Positions 18,688 through 27,072 of a stretch of 64,000 nucleotides of DNA are shown one piece after another. The stretch is from contig NZ_JANHMP010000004.1 in assembly GCF_024609265.1 (NCBI RefSeq), forward strand, positions 62,001-126,000, read 5' to 3'. Both the position numbers and the translations under genes were made by a program. The DNA comes from Geothrix campi. GTDB lineage: Bacteria; Acidobacteriota; Holophagae; Holophagales; Holophagaceae. How positions within the stretch are numbered: the stretch's first letter is position 1; every line of letters starts with the position of its first letter. Under the pieces are notes generated by a model. It did no database searches, was not told the origin of the DNA, and saw only the letters and a program-made list of their open reading frames with translations.

Positions 18688-20415
18688 TTAATTTTCCCGG
18701 ATGAGATCCACCACGCGGTCATGGGCCCACACCGGGCGGATGGTATGGTCCACACCGGGCAGGACCGTCAGGGCTGGTCGGTTGTCCGGTGGGACATGGC
18801 GCTCGAGATAGGAAACGCTGGGATCGCCTTCGCTCGAAATCAGGTTGAGGCGGGTACCACGGCTCATGACGACCCGCATCAGGACGGCGACCTCGTCCTC
18901 GGGGCGGCGTCCCCGCAGGCGCGCGATCGCGGCGGCCCCGGCCAGCAGGGCTTTCGAGACGATGGCCCGGGTGACGGCCACAGGGCTGATGCGGCCCGTC
19001 AGGAGGCGGCGCCAGCGGCGCAGGTCGAACAACGATGCGCCGATGTGGCTGGTCACTCCCGAAGCTCGCGCGTCGTCGTTCCAGACGAAGGCCAGCCCGT
19101 TGAACAGCAGGGCCCGCCGGACCTGACGCCGTGCCGCGAGCTGGATGCCGAGGAACGACCCCGAGCAGAGGCCAACCACATCGATCTCGCCCGCGCCCCG
19201 CGCCCGGGCCCAGTCGTACACCTGCAGGACATCCTGGATGGAGGATTCGCTGTACATCGCCTCCAGATCAGGGTGCGGGACGTTGGTCCCGTCGCTGTCC
19301 CCCACATCGCGGACATCGAAGCGCAGCGAAGGCCTGCCCTCGGCGGCCAGCGTGCGGGCCGCCCGGGTCCAAAGACGGTTCGGGCCAGATCGGCGGATGC
19401 CCCCGGCGTTCAGGAAGAAGGTCCAGGCCACGCCGGGGAGCGCCCCACCGGGAGGCTCACAGAAGATCCCCGAGAGCTCGCCCACGGCCCCGGGAAGCAC
19501 GACGGTCCGTTCGGTGATGCCGCCCTCGAGCCGAAGCTGGGTCGGCATCCCGGGGGCGACGGGTTCCACCTGGCCCGCATGGACGGCCAGCCAGGCGCCG
19601 ACGGCCGCTTCGATCTCGGGTCGCAGTTCGGAGTGGTACGAGTTTTCGAGCATGGCCCCGAGCCCGGGAGCGGAGGATACGGTGACTTCCGCCCCGGTGC
19701 GCTCGAAGGCCGCCAGGAAGTCGGCCGGAGCCGCGAGCCCGTCCCGGTAGATCACCAGCACCCGGCGGAGCTGCCCTGCCCCGGCCAGCGTCACCGGGGA
19801 GAGCTGCTGGAGGGCCTGGACCGTGCGGGGGCCATAGACGAAGCCGCCGGCCTCCACGGCTCCCTCAGGGAGGGCCTTGACCGTGTCGGGGGTATGCCCG
19901 TAGGCCTTGGCGGCGGTTTGATGGAAGGCCCGTTCTTCCCGGAGGAAGGCTTTTCCGCTGGCGGGAACGCCCAGCAGGGCCAGCTCATCCAGGCCCGAGG
20001 CGGCCAGGGCGATCAGCCCGCCGCCCCGCACGCCGATACCCGCGATGCGGGTGAAGCCCCGGGTGCGGAGCGACTGGGCCGCCGCGGCCACCAGTGCCGC
20101 CCCGCTTGCCACGAGATCCACCTGGACGGCCTCGAAGGCGCTGTCACCCAGCGAGGGCCAGTCCAGCCGAAGGACCACATGCCCGGCGCGGGCGAGCGCA
20201 TCGGCCAGGACCCGGAGGGGGCGGTACGCACAGGTGTCCTCGTAGCCGAGGGGCGGCATCAGGATGACCCCGGTCTCCTTGACCGGTCCCTCTGCCGGTG
20301 CCGGGCCATGCTCCACCACGAAGGCATCGCTGAGGTAGTAGCGGGAGCGTCGGATGGCCCGCCCTTCGGGGGCGGGGGCCGTGGGGGGCCCGTTTTCGTC
20401 CAGGGGGCGGGACAT
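18688..20415 (-). CDS. Tandem alpha/beta hydrolase (exosortase-A-type hydrolases 2 and 1 fused)
   Basis: 575 residues with two alpha/beta-hydrolase domains. Domain 1 (about 30-285) has LDWPSLGDS and a nucleophile elbow GVRGGG (129-133) with no Ser or Cys, so it is probably inactive. Domain 2 (about 300-575) has FFLNAGGIRRSGPNR, LRFDVRDVGDSDG, an elbow GLCSG (415-419) with Cys417 or Ser418 as nucleophile, and GVDHT near the end for the His. This resembles the two separate hydrolases found beside exosortase A (GLR-type and GLC-type elbows), here in one chain. Deacylation or acyl transfer in the ACP pathway is inferred. ATG overlaps the upstream stop (TGATG). Confidence 0.75.
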   Translation of the reverse strand: MSRPLDENGPPTAPAPEGRAIRRSRYYLSDAFVVEHGPAPAEGPVKETGVILMPPLGYEDTCAYRPLRVLADALARAGHVVLRLDWPSLGDSAFEAVQVDLVASGAALVAAAAQSLRTRGFTRIAGIGVRGGGLIALAASGLDELALLGVPASGKAFLREERAFHQTAAKAYGHTPDTVKALPEGAVEAGGFVYGPRTVQALQQLSPVTLAGAGQLRRVLVIYRDGLAAPADFLAAFERTGAEVTVSSAPGLGAMLENSYHSELRPEIEAAVGAWLAVHAGQVEPVAPGMPTQLRLEGGITERTVVLPGAVGELSGIFCEPPGGALPGVAWTFFLNAGGIRRSGPNRLWTRAARTLAAEGRPSLRFDVRDVGDSDGTNVPHPDLEAMYSESSIQDVLQVYDWARARGAGEIDVVGLCSGSFLGIQLAARRQVRRALLFNGLAFVWNDDARASGVTSHIGASLFDLRRWRRLLTGRISPVAVTRAIVSKALLAGAAAIARLRGRRPEDEVAVLMRVVMSRGTRLNLISSEGDPSVSYLERHVPPDNRPALTVLPGVDHTIRPVWAHDRVVDLIREN

Positions 20416-22658
20416 CAGCGCCCTCCCCCCACGGGGGCCTCGGAGGGAGGGGAGGCGAGGCGGCTGGGGCGACCGGCCCGTGCCCTGGCGGAGATCTCCC
20501 CCATGGTCAGGGGCACCACGCCGTAGCGTTCCCGCAGGGTCACGTGGAACCGGAGCAGTTCCTCCAGGTTCGCCAGGTTCTCCCGGAGCTGGGTCCCGAA
20601 GTTGTGGGGATGCCACCAGAGGTGGAAGCACTGCCCAGCCTTCGCCGTCGCCTCCATGGCCCGCTTGATCCGCCGCATGCGCAACCTGTCCAGACCTCCC
20701 CCCAGATAGGGGCTGGCCGGCCTCAGGAATCGGCTGGAAGGGCAATTGATCAATCCACCCTCCTCAAAGGGGATGAAGCCGTTGGAGCCGGAAAGGTTCA
20801 GGTAGTGGTCCAGCAGGCGGGTGGCCCGCAGGGGGAGCCTCTGACCTTCGTCGGGGGCCTCGTTGTACATCCAGGCCCTTTCGTTGCCGCGGAAACAGGT
20901 GAACCCGGTCTCTGCGCACACGGGCAGATACTGGGGGTTGTACTGGTTCCGTGGGAACACGAAGCTTACCGGGCGCTGCGTCAGCCGCTGGACGGCGGCG
21001 ATGGAGGCCTCCAAGTCGGCGCGGAACTGGGCCTCGGTCTGGCCCTTCTCCAGGCAATAGAAGTGGGAGAAGGTGTGGCTTCCAAGCTCCATGCCCTCGC
21101 AGTCGAGGATCTGGCGGGCCATGGAGATGCCGAAATGGTAGGGGTCGGAGCGTTCGTCGTCGCCGATCAGATCCAAGGTCCGATAGGGATTCAGGTCCTC
21201 GCGGTCATAGGTGGGCAGCATGTCCGGCAGATGCCGGAGGAGGTCCTTGCGGGTCTCGAACAAGGTCATGCCCACCGCAGCCCAGGTGGCCTTGACGCCG
21301 TACTTCCCGAACAGCTTCAACATGGCGGGGACGGCTTCGCGCTCGCCCAGGATGTTGGCGCCGTACGAATCGATGGTGCGCTTGTCGCGCATGCCCCACA
21401 GCAGCTCGAAATCCAGCGAAATGACGAATGCGGGCGCCTGCTTCGTCGGGAGGTTCCTCGCCGTGGCGGAACTCTGCAAGAGCAGGCTCTCCCACCGGTC
21501 TGCGATGCGCTCCTGGTCGAACCGGCTGATCATGCGCTCCCGGCCGTGAGCGCCCATGTGCTGGAGCGTCGGAGGATTCAGGGCCATCGCGCCCAGCATC
21601 TGTTCGGCCAGGGCATCGGGATTTTGAGGGGGGACGATCCAACCCGATCGGCCCGGCTCGACCAGGTCGCGGATCCCTCCGACATCGGTGGCCACGACGG
21701 GCAGACCCGAGGCAAGGGCCTCCATCACGGCATTGGGAAGACCCTCCCAGGCCGAAGAAAGCACGAACGCGTCGGCCGCTTTCAAGAGGCGGGCCACGTC
21801 CGTGCGCTTTCCGAGGAAATGCACGACTTCCTCCAGCCCACGCGCCGCGGCTTCCGCCTGGAGAGCGGCGAGGGCCTCGCCGCCCCCCGCGATGGACAAC
21901 CGGAACCGGGGGTCGGCCGCGGCGCACTTGGCCGCGGCATCCAGCATGGTGGGGTAGTCCTTCGCCTTGTTGAGGGTGCCGACCGCGATCCACAGGAAGG
22001 CGCCTGGGGCGATCCCGAGTTCGGCCCGCACTTCCTCGCGGGGTGCGGAGGATGGGAACTCCGAGGTGAACATCCCGTTCGGGATCACGAGCGTCTTCCT
22101 TGGGGTGAGGGCCCGGCGCGAGATCATGTAGTTGATCCCGGCCTGGGAGTTGGCCACGGTGAGATTGATCAGGGGTTCCGTGATCCGGTAGACCCGTTCG
22201 CGGAGGGAGGTCTTGGCGAAGGCCGTGCGGAGGGATCCGATGATCACGGGCACGCCGGCGAGCCGCCCGCACACGCGGCCCATGACGTCCGAGTGGTAGC
22301 TGAAGCAGATCAGGGTGGCAGGCCGCCAGGCTCGCAAGGTCCGGATGAGACGCAGCGTGATGCGAAGGGGGATCAGCGGACGGTTTTCCGGCATGCGGAC
22401 GGATTCGCAGTAACGGTGGGGGATGCCGACCGCAAAGAGCTCCTCTTCGAAATCGCTTCCGGGAAACAGCGAGAGGATGGCCACTCTCCAGCCCCTTTTG
22501 CGCAGGGACATGGCGATCCGGACCAGCTGCGTTTCCGCGCCTCCCCGGCCCAGTTGGTCCGTGAGGAACACGATGTCGTACGTCCCGCCCCCGGCGGCTG
22601 CGGGGGACCCCCCATCCGAGGCGGGATCCGGGCGGGCCCCCAGGTGGACTCGGATCAT
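20415..22658 (-). CDS. GT4 glycosyltransferase - polysaccharide deacetylase fusion
   Basis: 747 residues in two parts. Residues 25-395 form a GT4 enzyme: DQLGRGGAETQL glycine loop, VGTLNKAKDY, and EGLPNAVMEALASG (EX7E). Residues 408-735 form a NodB-like deacetylase with Asp416 in VISLDFELLWG and the metal-binding HTFSH (His528, His532). The C-terminal WWHPHNFGT is typical of the deacetylases in exosortase-A EPS loci. The chain has no membrane segment, so both activities would act in the cytoplasm on a lipid-linked glycan, adding a HexNAc and then removing an acetyl group. The fusion supports a direct link between the two steps. The ATG overlaps the preceding stop (ATGA). Confidence 0.85.
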   Translation of the reverse strand: MIRVHLGARPDPASDGGSPAAAGGGTYDIVFLTDQLGRGGAETQLVRIAMSLRKRGWRVAILSLFPGSDFEEELFAVGIPHRYCESVRMPENRPLIPLRITLRLIRTLRAWRPATLICFSYHSDVMGRVCGRLAGVPVIIGSLRTAFAKTSLRERVYRITEPLINLTVANSQAGINYMISRRALTPRKTLVIPNGMFTSEFPSSAPREEVRAELGIAPGAFLWIAVGTLNKAKDYPTMLDAAAKCAAADPRFRLSIAGGGEALAALQAEAAARGLEEVVHFLGKRTDVARLLKAADAFVLSSAWEGLPNAVMEALASGLPVVATDVGGIRDLVEPGRSGWIVPPQNPDALAEQMLGAMALNPPTLQHMGAHGRERMISRFDQERIADRWESLLLQSSATARNLPTKQAPAFVISLDFELLWGMRDKRTIDSYGANILGEREAVPAMLKLFGKYGVKATWAAVGMTLFETRKDLLRHLPDMLPTYDREDLNPYRTLDLIGDDERSDPYHFGISMARQILDCEGMELGSHTFSHFYCLEKGQTEAQFRADLEASIAAVQRLTQRPVSFVFPRNQYNPQYLPVCAETGFTCFRGNERAWMYNEAPDEGQRLPLRATRLLDHYLNLSGSNGFIPFEEGGLINCPSSRFLRPASPYLGGGLDRLRMRRIKRAMEATAKAGQCFHLWWHPHNFGTQLRENLANLEELLRFHVTLRERYGVVPLTMGEISARARAGRPSRLASPPSEAPVGGGR

Positions 22659-24598
22659 GATGCCGACCTCATCCGGTACCGCCTGGCCATGGTCAGGGCC
22701 CTTCGTGACAAGCTGACCAGTCCATCCAGCAAGGAAAGGCGGCGATCACCCAGGGCTATGGCCTCGGCGAAGGAGATCATCCTCGGACGCAGCCGTTCCA
22801 CCTTCCGCCGGAAGGCGTCGACCTGTTCGTCCTCCAGATCGCTGATGTGGTAGCAGAAGGTCCAGACGCCCAGGGGAATGTCCCGCATGGACGCGATCTG
22901 CTGAGGAACCCAGACCGTTCCCCGGTTGTCGCGGTAGGGGCCGAGGGCCATGCCGTCGCTGATGGTCCAGATCCCCAGCGCTCTCAGCGCCAGCACGGTG
23001 TTTTCGTCGAAGGAGTGCGAGGGCGCGATCCAGACGTCCGGGTGCACACCTTCGCGGGCGAAGATCTCGATCCCGGCTTTCAGTTTTTGGAACTGCTCTT
23101 CGTAGCTCAGCCCGGCGAATTCGCTCTTGGCGGGGAACCCGAGGAGGCCCGGTTCGGAATTCACGTAGAGGTGCTGGAACCCGTGCAGGCCGATGGCCCA
23201 GCCCCTGGCCTGCCAGCCGCGCACCCGGTCCCAGAAGTCGGGGACCGGAGGTTCGATCATCATCTTCGGATCGCGGTTATCCGGGATGACGGCCAGGATC
23301 GGCTTCACATCCAGGTCCATGAGGATCTTCTCGATGGGATTCCAGGCGGACCAGTTCATCGTGGGGCAGAAGTCGTCGATGCGCAGCAGGTAGCGTGGCC
23401 CCCCGGCCAGAAGGCTGGTCAGCCCCTTCCTGGAGGCCGGTCGGGGCAGGTCGACCAGGCCAAGCAGGGCCGCTTCCGTGTTCCGGGCCAGAGCCGCGGC
23501 GCTGAACAGGGTTTCAATCCGGGTGCGACAGGCTGCGGCCTGCGTGGCGCGGGCCGCAGGGGCCAACCGGAGCAGGTCAGAGACAGCCGATGCAAGTGCC
23601 CCGTCATCCCCGATGGCACAGACGCGACCGGTCTCTCCCACGAGGGGGGCGGCGTCTCCCACAGGGGTCGTGACGCAGGGGATGCCGCAGGCCATGGCCT
23701 CCCCCAGGACATTGGGGAAACCCTCGTCGGTGGAGGAGAGGACGAGGATGGAGAGGGCGTTATAGGCGCTGGTCATCTCCTGGCTCACCCCCGGCCAGAG
23801 CACGCGCTCGGCGATACCCAGGGTCCGCGCCAGGTTCTGAAGGGATTCCAGGTAGGCGGGATCCCCATTGCCCAGGCAGATGAACCAGGCGGCGGGCCAT
23901 TCCTGGAGCAGCCGTGCCGCCATGCGGAGGAAGGTCGGGTGGTCCTTCACTGGGTCGAGCCGTCCGACGAGCCCGATGAGCTGGGCCTCCTCGGAGACAC
24001 CCCAGGCTTTCCGTTGGGCCGCACCCTGGTCGGGATCCGGGGAGAAGCGGGCCACATCGAACCCGTTCGGGATCACCTGCATGCACGGCGCGCGCATGCC
24101 CATGGCCCGATAGTTCCGGTACCCCGCCTCGGAGTTGAAGATGATCAGATCGACGAAGCGGGAGAGCCACACTTCCACCTTGAGGAGGATCCGGGAAAGG
24201 CGATCCAGCTTGGAGTAGTCGCTGCTGGTGCGGCGGATGCCCCACACGATGGGCTTCCGCAGCAGGAGGCCCATCAGGAGGACCACCAGGTTGCCTTGCA
24301 GGTAGCCGTGCAGGATGTCCGGCTTGATGCGCCAGGCCAGGGCGAACAGCCGCGGCAGCGCGCCCAGGTAGCCCAGCACGCCCTGCCGCTTGTGGAGGCT
24401 GTGCAGGGAGACACCTGGGGTCGCGGCGACCTCCGGCCATAGCGCACCTTCGTTTCGGTAGCCAGGGTCGTAGAACACGGCCACGTGGAGGTTGAACCGG
24501 TCCCGGTCCATCACCCGCACAAGCTGGGACAACTGGCGCTCCGCCCCGCCAGCCGCCAGGGAATTGATCAGGAAGAGGATGCAGGGCTTCCGGCTCAT
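22655..24598 (-). CDS. GT4 glycosyltransferase - DUF2334 deacetylase-like fusion
   Basis: 647 residues. Residues 1-385 are a GT4 enzyme (NSLAAGGAERQL; VGRLDPVKDH; EX7E Glu292/Glu300 in EGFPNVLGEAMACG). Residues 400-620 are a DUF2334-like deacetylase domain: YLLRIDDFCPTMNW (the DD metal residues), AVIPDNRDP, GLHGFQHLY and APSHSFDENT. The DUF2334 part is clearly homologous to the stand-alone protein encoded just upstream, so one arose from the other by duplication and fusion. A second GT4-deacetylase fusion follows, with a different deacetylase type. No signal peptide is seen. Start and stop overlap both neighbours by 4 bp. Confidence 0.83.
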   Translation of the reverse strand: MSRKPCILFLINSLAAGGAERQLSQLVRVMDRDRFNLHVAVFYDPGYRNEGALWPEVAATPGVSLHSLHKRQGVLGYLGALPRLFALAWRIKPDILHGYLQGNLVVLLMGLLLRKPIVWGIRRTSSDYSKLDRLSRILLKVEVWLSRFVDLIIFNSEAGYRNYRAMGMRAPCMQVIPNGFDVARFSPDPDQGAAQRKAWGVSEEAQLIGLVGRLDPVKDHPTFLRMAARLLQEWPAAWFICLGNGDPAYLESLQNLARTLGIAERVLWPGVSQEMTSAYNALSILVLSSTDEGFPNVLGEAMACGIPCVTTPVGDAAPLVGETGRVCAIGDDGALASAVSDLLRLAPAARATQAAACRTRIETLFSAAALARNTEAALLGLVDLPRPASRKGLTSLLAGGPRYLLRIDDFCPTMNWSAWNPIEKILMDLDVKPILAVIPDNRDPKMMIEPPVPDFWDRVRGWQARGWAIGLHGFQHLYVNSEPGLLGFPAKSEFAGLSYEEQFQKLKAGIEIFAREGVHPDVWIAPSHSFDENTVLALRALGIWTISDGMALGPYRDNRGTVWVPQQIASMRDIPLGVWTFCYHISDLEDEQVDAFRRKVERLRPRMISFAEAIALGDRRLSLLDGLVSLSRRALTMARRYRMRSAS

Positions 24599-25383
24599 CC
24601 GGCCAACTTGCCCAGTTCACGCAGACGGCGTCGGGTGGCCCAGATCGGCCCCAGGATTCGATGGGTCCAGAGGAACTCCGCGAAGCCGCTCCAGCGGTCC
24701 GACAGGGAAATCCGCCGCCCTTCATAGTCGCAGAGCACGGCAGGGACGTCGGTGATCCGGGAAGCGTAGATCTGAAGGTCTTTGGCAAACTGGTCCAGCC
24801 GCTGGGCGGACCAGGCATTGTGGTGGTTGCACACCGTCCAGACCCCCTCGGGCTTCGGGTGGAAACTCCACAGCTGCTGGGGCAACCAGGTGATCCCGTT
24901 GGCCTCCGTGAAGGGGCGGGGCCAAAGGCCGTCGCTGATCACGCCCACCCCAAGCTCGGCCAGGAGCCCCACGGTGGTGCGGTCGAAGGAATGGGAGGGC
25001 GCCACCCAGGCATCGACGCGTACGCCCTGTTCGGCGAAGATCGCGAGGGCCTTCCGCAGCTTCGCCTCCTGTTCGGCGCGGGGCAGGCCCGCGAATTCAC
25101 TCTGCGGAGTCACACCGAGCATCCCTGCGTTCTTGTTCACGTAGAGGTGCTGGTAGCCGTGCAAGGCGATGGTGTAGCCCGTGGCCTGCCACTGTCGCAC
25201 CCGGTCCCAGAAGTCCTGGCGGGGCGGATCCACCATCAGCTTGGGGTCGCGGTTGTCGGGCACCACCGCCAGGATGGGCTTCACCTGGAACTGGACCAGG
25301 TGGGCCTCGATGGCTTCCCACATCGACCAGTTCATGGTCGGGCAGATGTCATCGAAGCGGATGAGGTAGCGGCTCTCGGCCAT
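24595..25383 (-). CDS. DUF2334 polysaccharide-deacetylase-like protein
   Basis: 262 residues, one domain of the NodB/DUF2334 fold. It begins almost directly with YLIRFDDICPTMNW, then AVVPDNRDPK, ALHGYQHLY (His) and APSHSFDRTT. The paired Asp and His residues are those expected for a metal-dependent deacetylase. It is a close paralogue of the C-terminal half of the next gene. It has no signal peptide, so it is cytoplasmic unless anchored by partners. ATG 25383 has AAGGAG nine bases upstream; upstream in-frame codons only extend into the gene before it. It may N-deacetylate a lipid-linked sugar. Confidence 0.8.
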   Translation of the reverse strand: MAESRYLIRFDDICPTMNWSMWEAIEAHLVQFQVKPILAVVPDNRDPKLMVDPPRQDFWDRVRQWQATGYTIALHGYQHLYVNKNAGMLGVTPQSEFAGLPRAEQEAKLRKALAIFAEQGVRVDAWVAPSHSFDRTTVGLLAELGVGVISDGLWPRPFTEANGITWLPQQLWSFHPKPEGVWTVCNHHNAWSAQRLDQFAKDLQIYASRITDVPAVLCDYEGRRISLSDRWSGFAEFLWTHRILGPIWATRRRLRELGKLAG

Positions 25384-25397
25384 GGCGTTCGTCTCCT

Positions 25398-25730
25398 TCA
25401 CCACAGTCGCGGATGGGTTCGGAGCAGCTCGGCGACCGTGTCCTGCCGGTAGGCCGCCCGGCCGTAATCCGGCAAGTTCGCGAGGCACTTCTCGGCGTAC
25501 TCAGGAAGGGTCATCAGGATCCGGGCAAGAACGCCCCCCGCCACAGTATTGGCAGGTACGTCCCGGGTGACCACGGCCCTGCTTGCGACCACGGTGCTGG
25601 GTCCGAAGCTGGCCAGGTACGGCTCAGAGCCGAAGTTTGGGAAGCCCATCAGACGGCAGTCTTTGGCGATCAGGAGACCTTCCTTGACGTGCCTTCTCAA
25701 TTTCCAGCGCTTCAGTGCTTGGGTGAACAC
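25398..25730 (-). pseudogene. Left-handed beta-helix acyltransferase with internal deletion
   Basis: 110 codons from a GTG with GAGGA upstream. The N-terminus (KEGLLIAKDCRLMGFPNFGSEPYL) and C-terminus (STVVASRAVVTRDVPANTVAGG) are those of a WbbJ-like O-acetyltransferase of about 180 residues. The central hexapeptide coils that carry the catalytic His (ISSRVxFxTHD region) are missing: SEPYL is joined in frame to the ASFGPSTVV segment. About 50-60 residues appear to have been lost. The frame is kept, so a short product may be made, but it should not be an active acetyltransferase. It is the first gene of the minus-strand run down to 18688. Confidence 0.65.
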
Positions 25731-25809
25731 GGGTGGAGTCCTCTTGCTTCCAGAAAGAATCGGATTGAGGTCGGGAACTGGACGGCGGGGGAATGGCTCG
25801 ACAAAGTGA

Positions 25810-25837
25810 TTTCGCTCTCAGAACATTCTTCTACAAT
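25810..25837 (+). promoter_or_regulatory. Possible sigma70-like promoter before the plus-strand EPS block
   Basis: TTTCGC at 25810 and TACAAT at 25832 are 16 bp apart in the 199-bp gap between the divergent genes at 25730 (minus) and 25930 (plus). The -35 is weak. The gap must hold promoters for both directions. Confidence 0.3.
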
Positions 25838-25929
25838 ATCTCCTGGTGGCAAAAACCGATAGAATGACGCTTCATGATCGTGTCTATCCCTGATCGCGGC
25901 CAGGCTTTCCCACATCTTTAGGCATAGGC

Positions 25930-27072
25930 ATGGAACGCACTAAAGTATGTTTTTTCATATGGGGACTTCGGGCCGCCGGGGCGGAACGGGTGCTTTCCAT
26001 CCTTGCCAACGAGTGGTCCGCGAAGGGTTGGCAGGTGGTCGTCCTCACCATGGAGGATGGCCGCACGGAGCCCTTCTATCCCTTGGCTCCGGCCATTGAG
26101 TTGCGCCCACTGGACCTGCTGGAGGACAGCCATTCGGCGCTTTCGGGACTCCTCCACAACCTCCGCCGTATCCTGAAGCTCCGGCGGGTGCTGCGGGAGG
26201 TGCGGCCGACGGTCCTGGTGTCCTTCATCGACAAGGCCAACATCCTCGCCATCCTCGCCTCGCGGGGCCTCGGGATCCCCATCGTCATCTCCGAACGCAC
26301 GGATCCCTCCCGCCGGACCCTCGGGCGCCTCTGGGACACGCTGCGGGACCTGACCTATCCCCGGGCCGACGCCATCGTCTTCCAGTCGCAGGCTGTCCTG
26401 GAGTGGTTCCCGGTCCGGGTCCGGACGAAGGGGCTGGTCATCCCCAACCCCGTGATCGCGCCGCCGCCCTGCGCCGCAGACGGGCCCAAGCCGGGCGCCA
26501 CCCGCCGCCTGGTGGCCATCGGCCGGTTGGCTCACGTCAAGGGCTTCGACCTGCTCCTGCGGGCCTTCGCCGTGGCCCGGAAACAGGTGCCCGGCTGGAC
26601 CCTGGACATTTGGGGCGAAGGGCCTGAGCGGAAGGCCCTGGAGGAGCAGGCGATGGCCTTGGGGCTGGGGGGGGAGGTCCGCTTCCCGGGGCTGACGGAC
26701 CGCCCCTTCGAGGTTCTGCGTGGCGCGGATGTCTTCGTCCTGTCCTCCCGCGCCGAGGGGTTCCCGAACGCCCTGGTGGAGGCCATGGCTTGCGGGACTC
26801 CGGTCATCAGCACTGATTTCGGCGGTGCGGCGAGGGAGATCGTCCGGGAAGGGATCGATGGCCTGCTGGTGCCGTCGGAAGATCCTGCGGCGCTGGCCGG
26901 CGCCCTGGTGGGCCTGATGGCGGACCCCGCCGCCCGCGAGCGCCTCTCCGGGCGGGCGGTGGAGGTGGTGCAGCGCTTCTCGAGCGGGCGGATCCTCGCC
27001 TTGTGGGAGCAGGCCCTGGGCCAGGCCATGGCGTCGCGGGCCGCGGCGGGAGGTGACGCATGTCCAACCTGA
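25930..27072 (+). CDS. GT4-family glycosyltransferase (PglH/PglJ-like)
   Basis: 380 residues, GT-B fold with RAAGAERVLSILA near the N-terminus, VAIGRLAHVKGFDLLLRAFA and EGFPNALVEAMACG (EX7E). The arrangement and the FFIWGLRAAGAERV start resemble GT4 GalNAc transferases that extend undecaprenyl-linked oligosaccharides. Donor sugar is not deducible with certainty. It is the first gene of the plus-strand block and overlaps the asparagine-synthase-like gene by 13 bp. The ribosome binding site is weak (AGGC before ATG). Confidence 0.83.
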   Translation: MERTKVCFFIWGLRAAGAERVLSILANEWSAKGWQVVVLTMEDGRTEPFYPLAPAIELRPLDLLEDSHSALSGLLHNLRRILKLRRVLREVRPTVLVSFIDKANILAILASRGLGIPIVISERTDPSRRTLGRLWDTLRDLTYPRADAIVFQSQAVLEWFPVRVRTKGLVIPNPVIAPPPCAADGPKPGATRRLVAIGRLAHVKGFDLLLRAFAVARKQVPGWTLDIWGEGPERKALEEQAMALGLGGEVRFPGLTDRPFEVLRGADVFVLSSRAEGFPNALVEAMACGTPVISTDFGGAAREIVREGIDGLLVPSEDPAALAGALVGLMADPAARERLSGRAVEVVQRFSSGRILALWEQALGQAMASRAAAGGDACPT

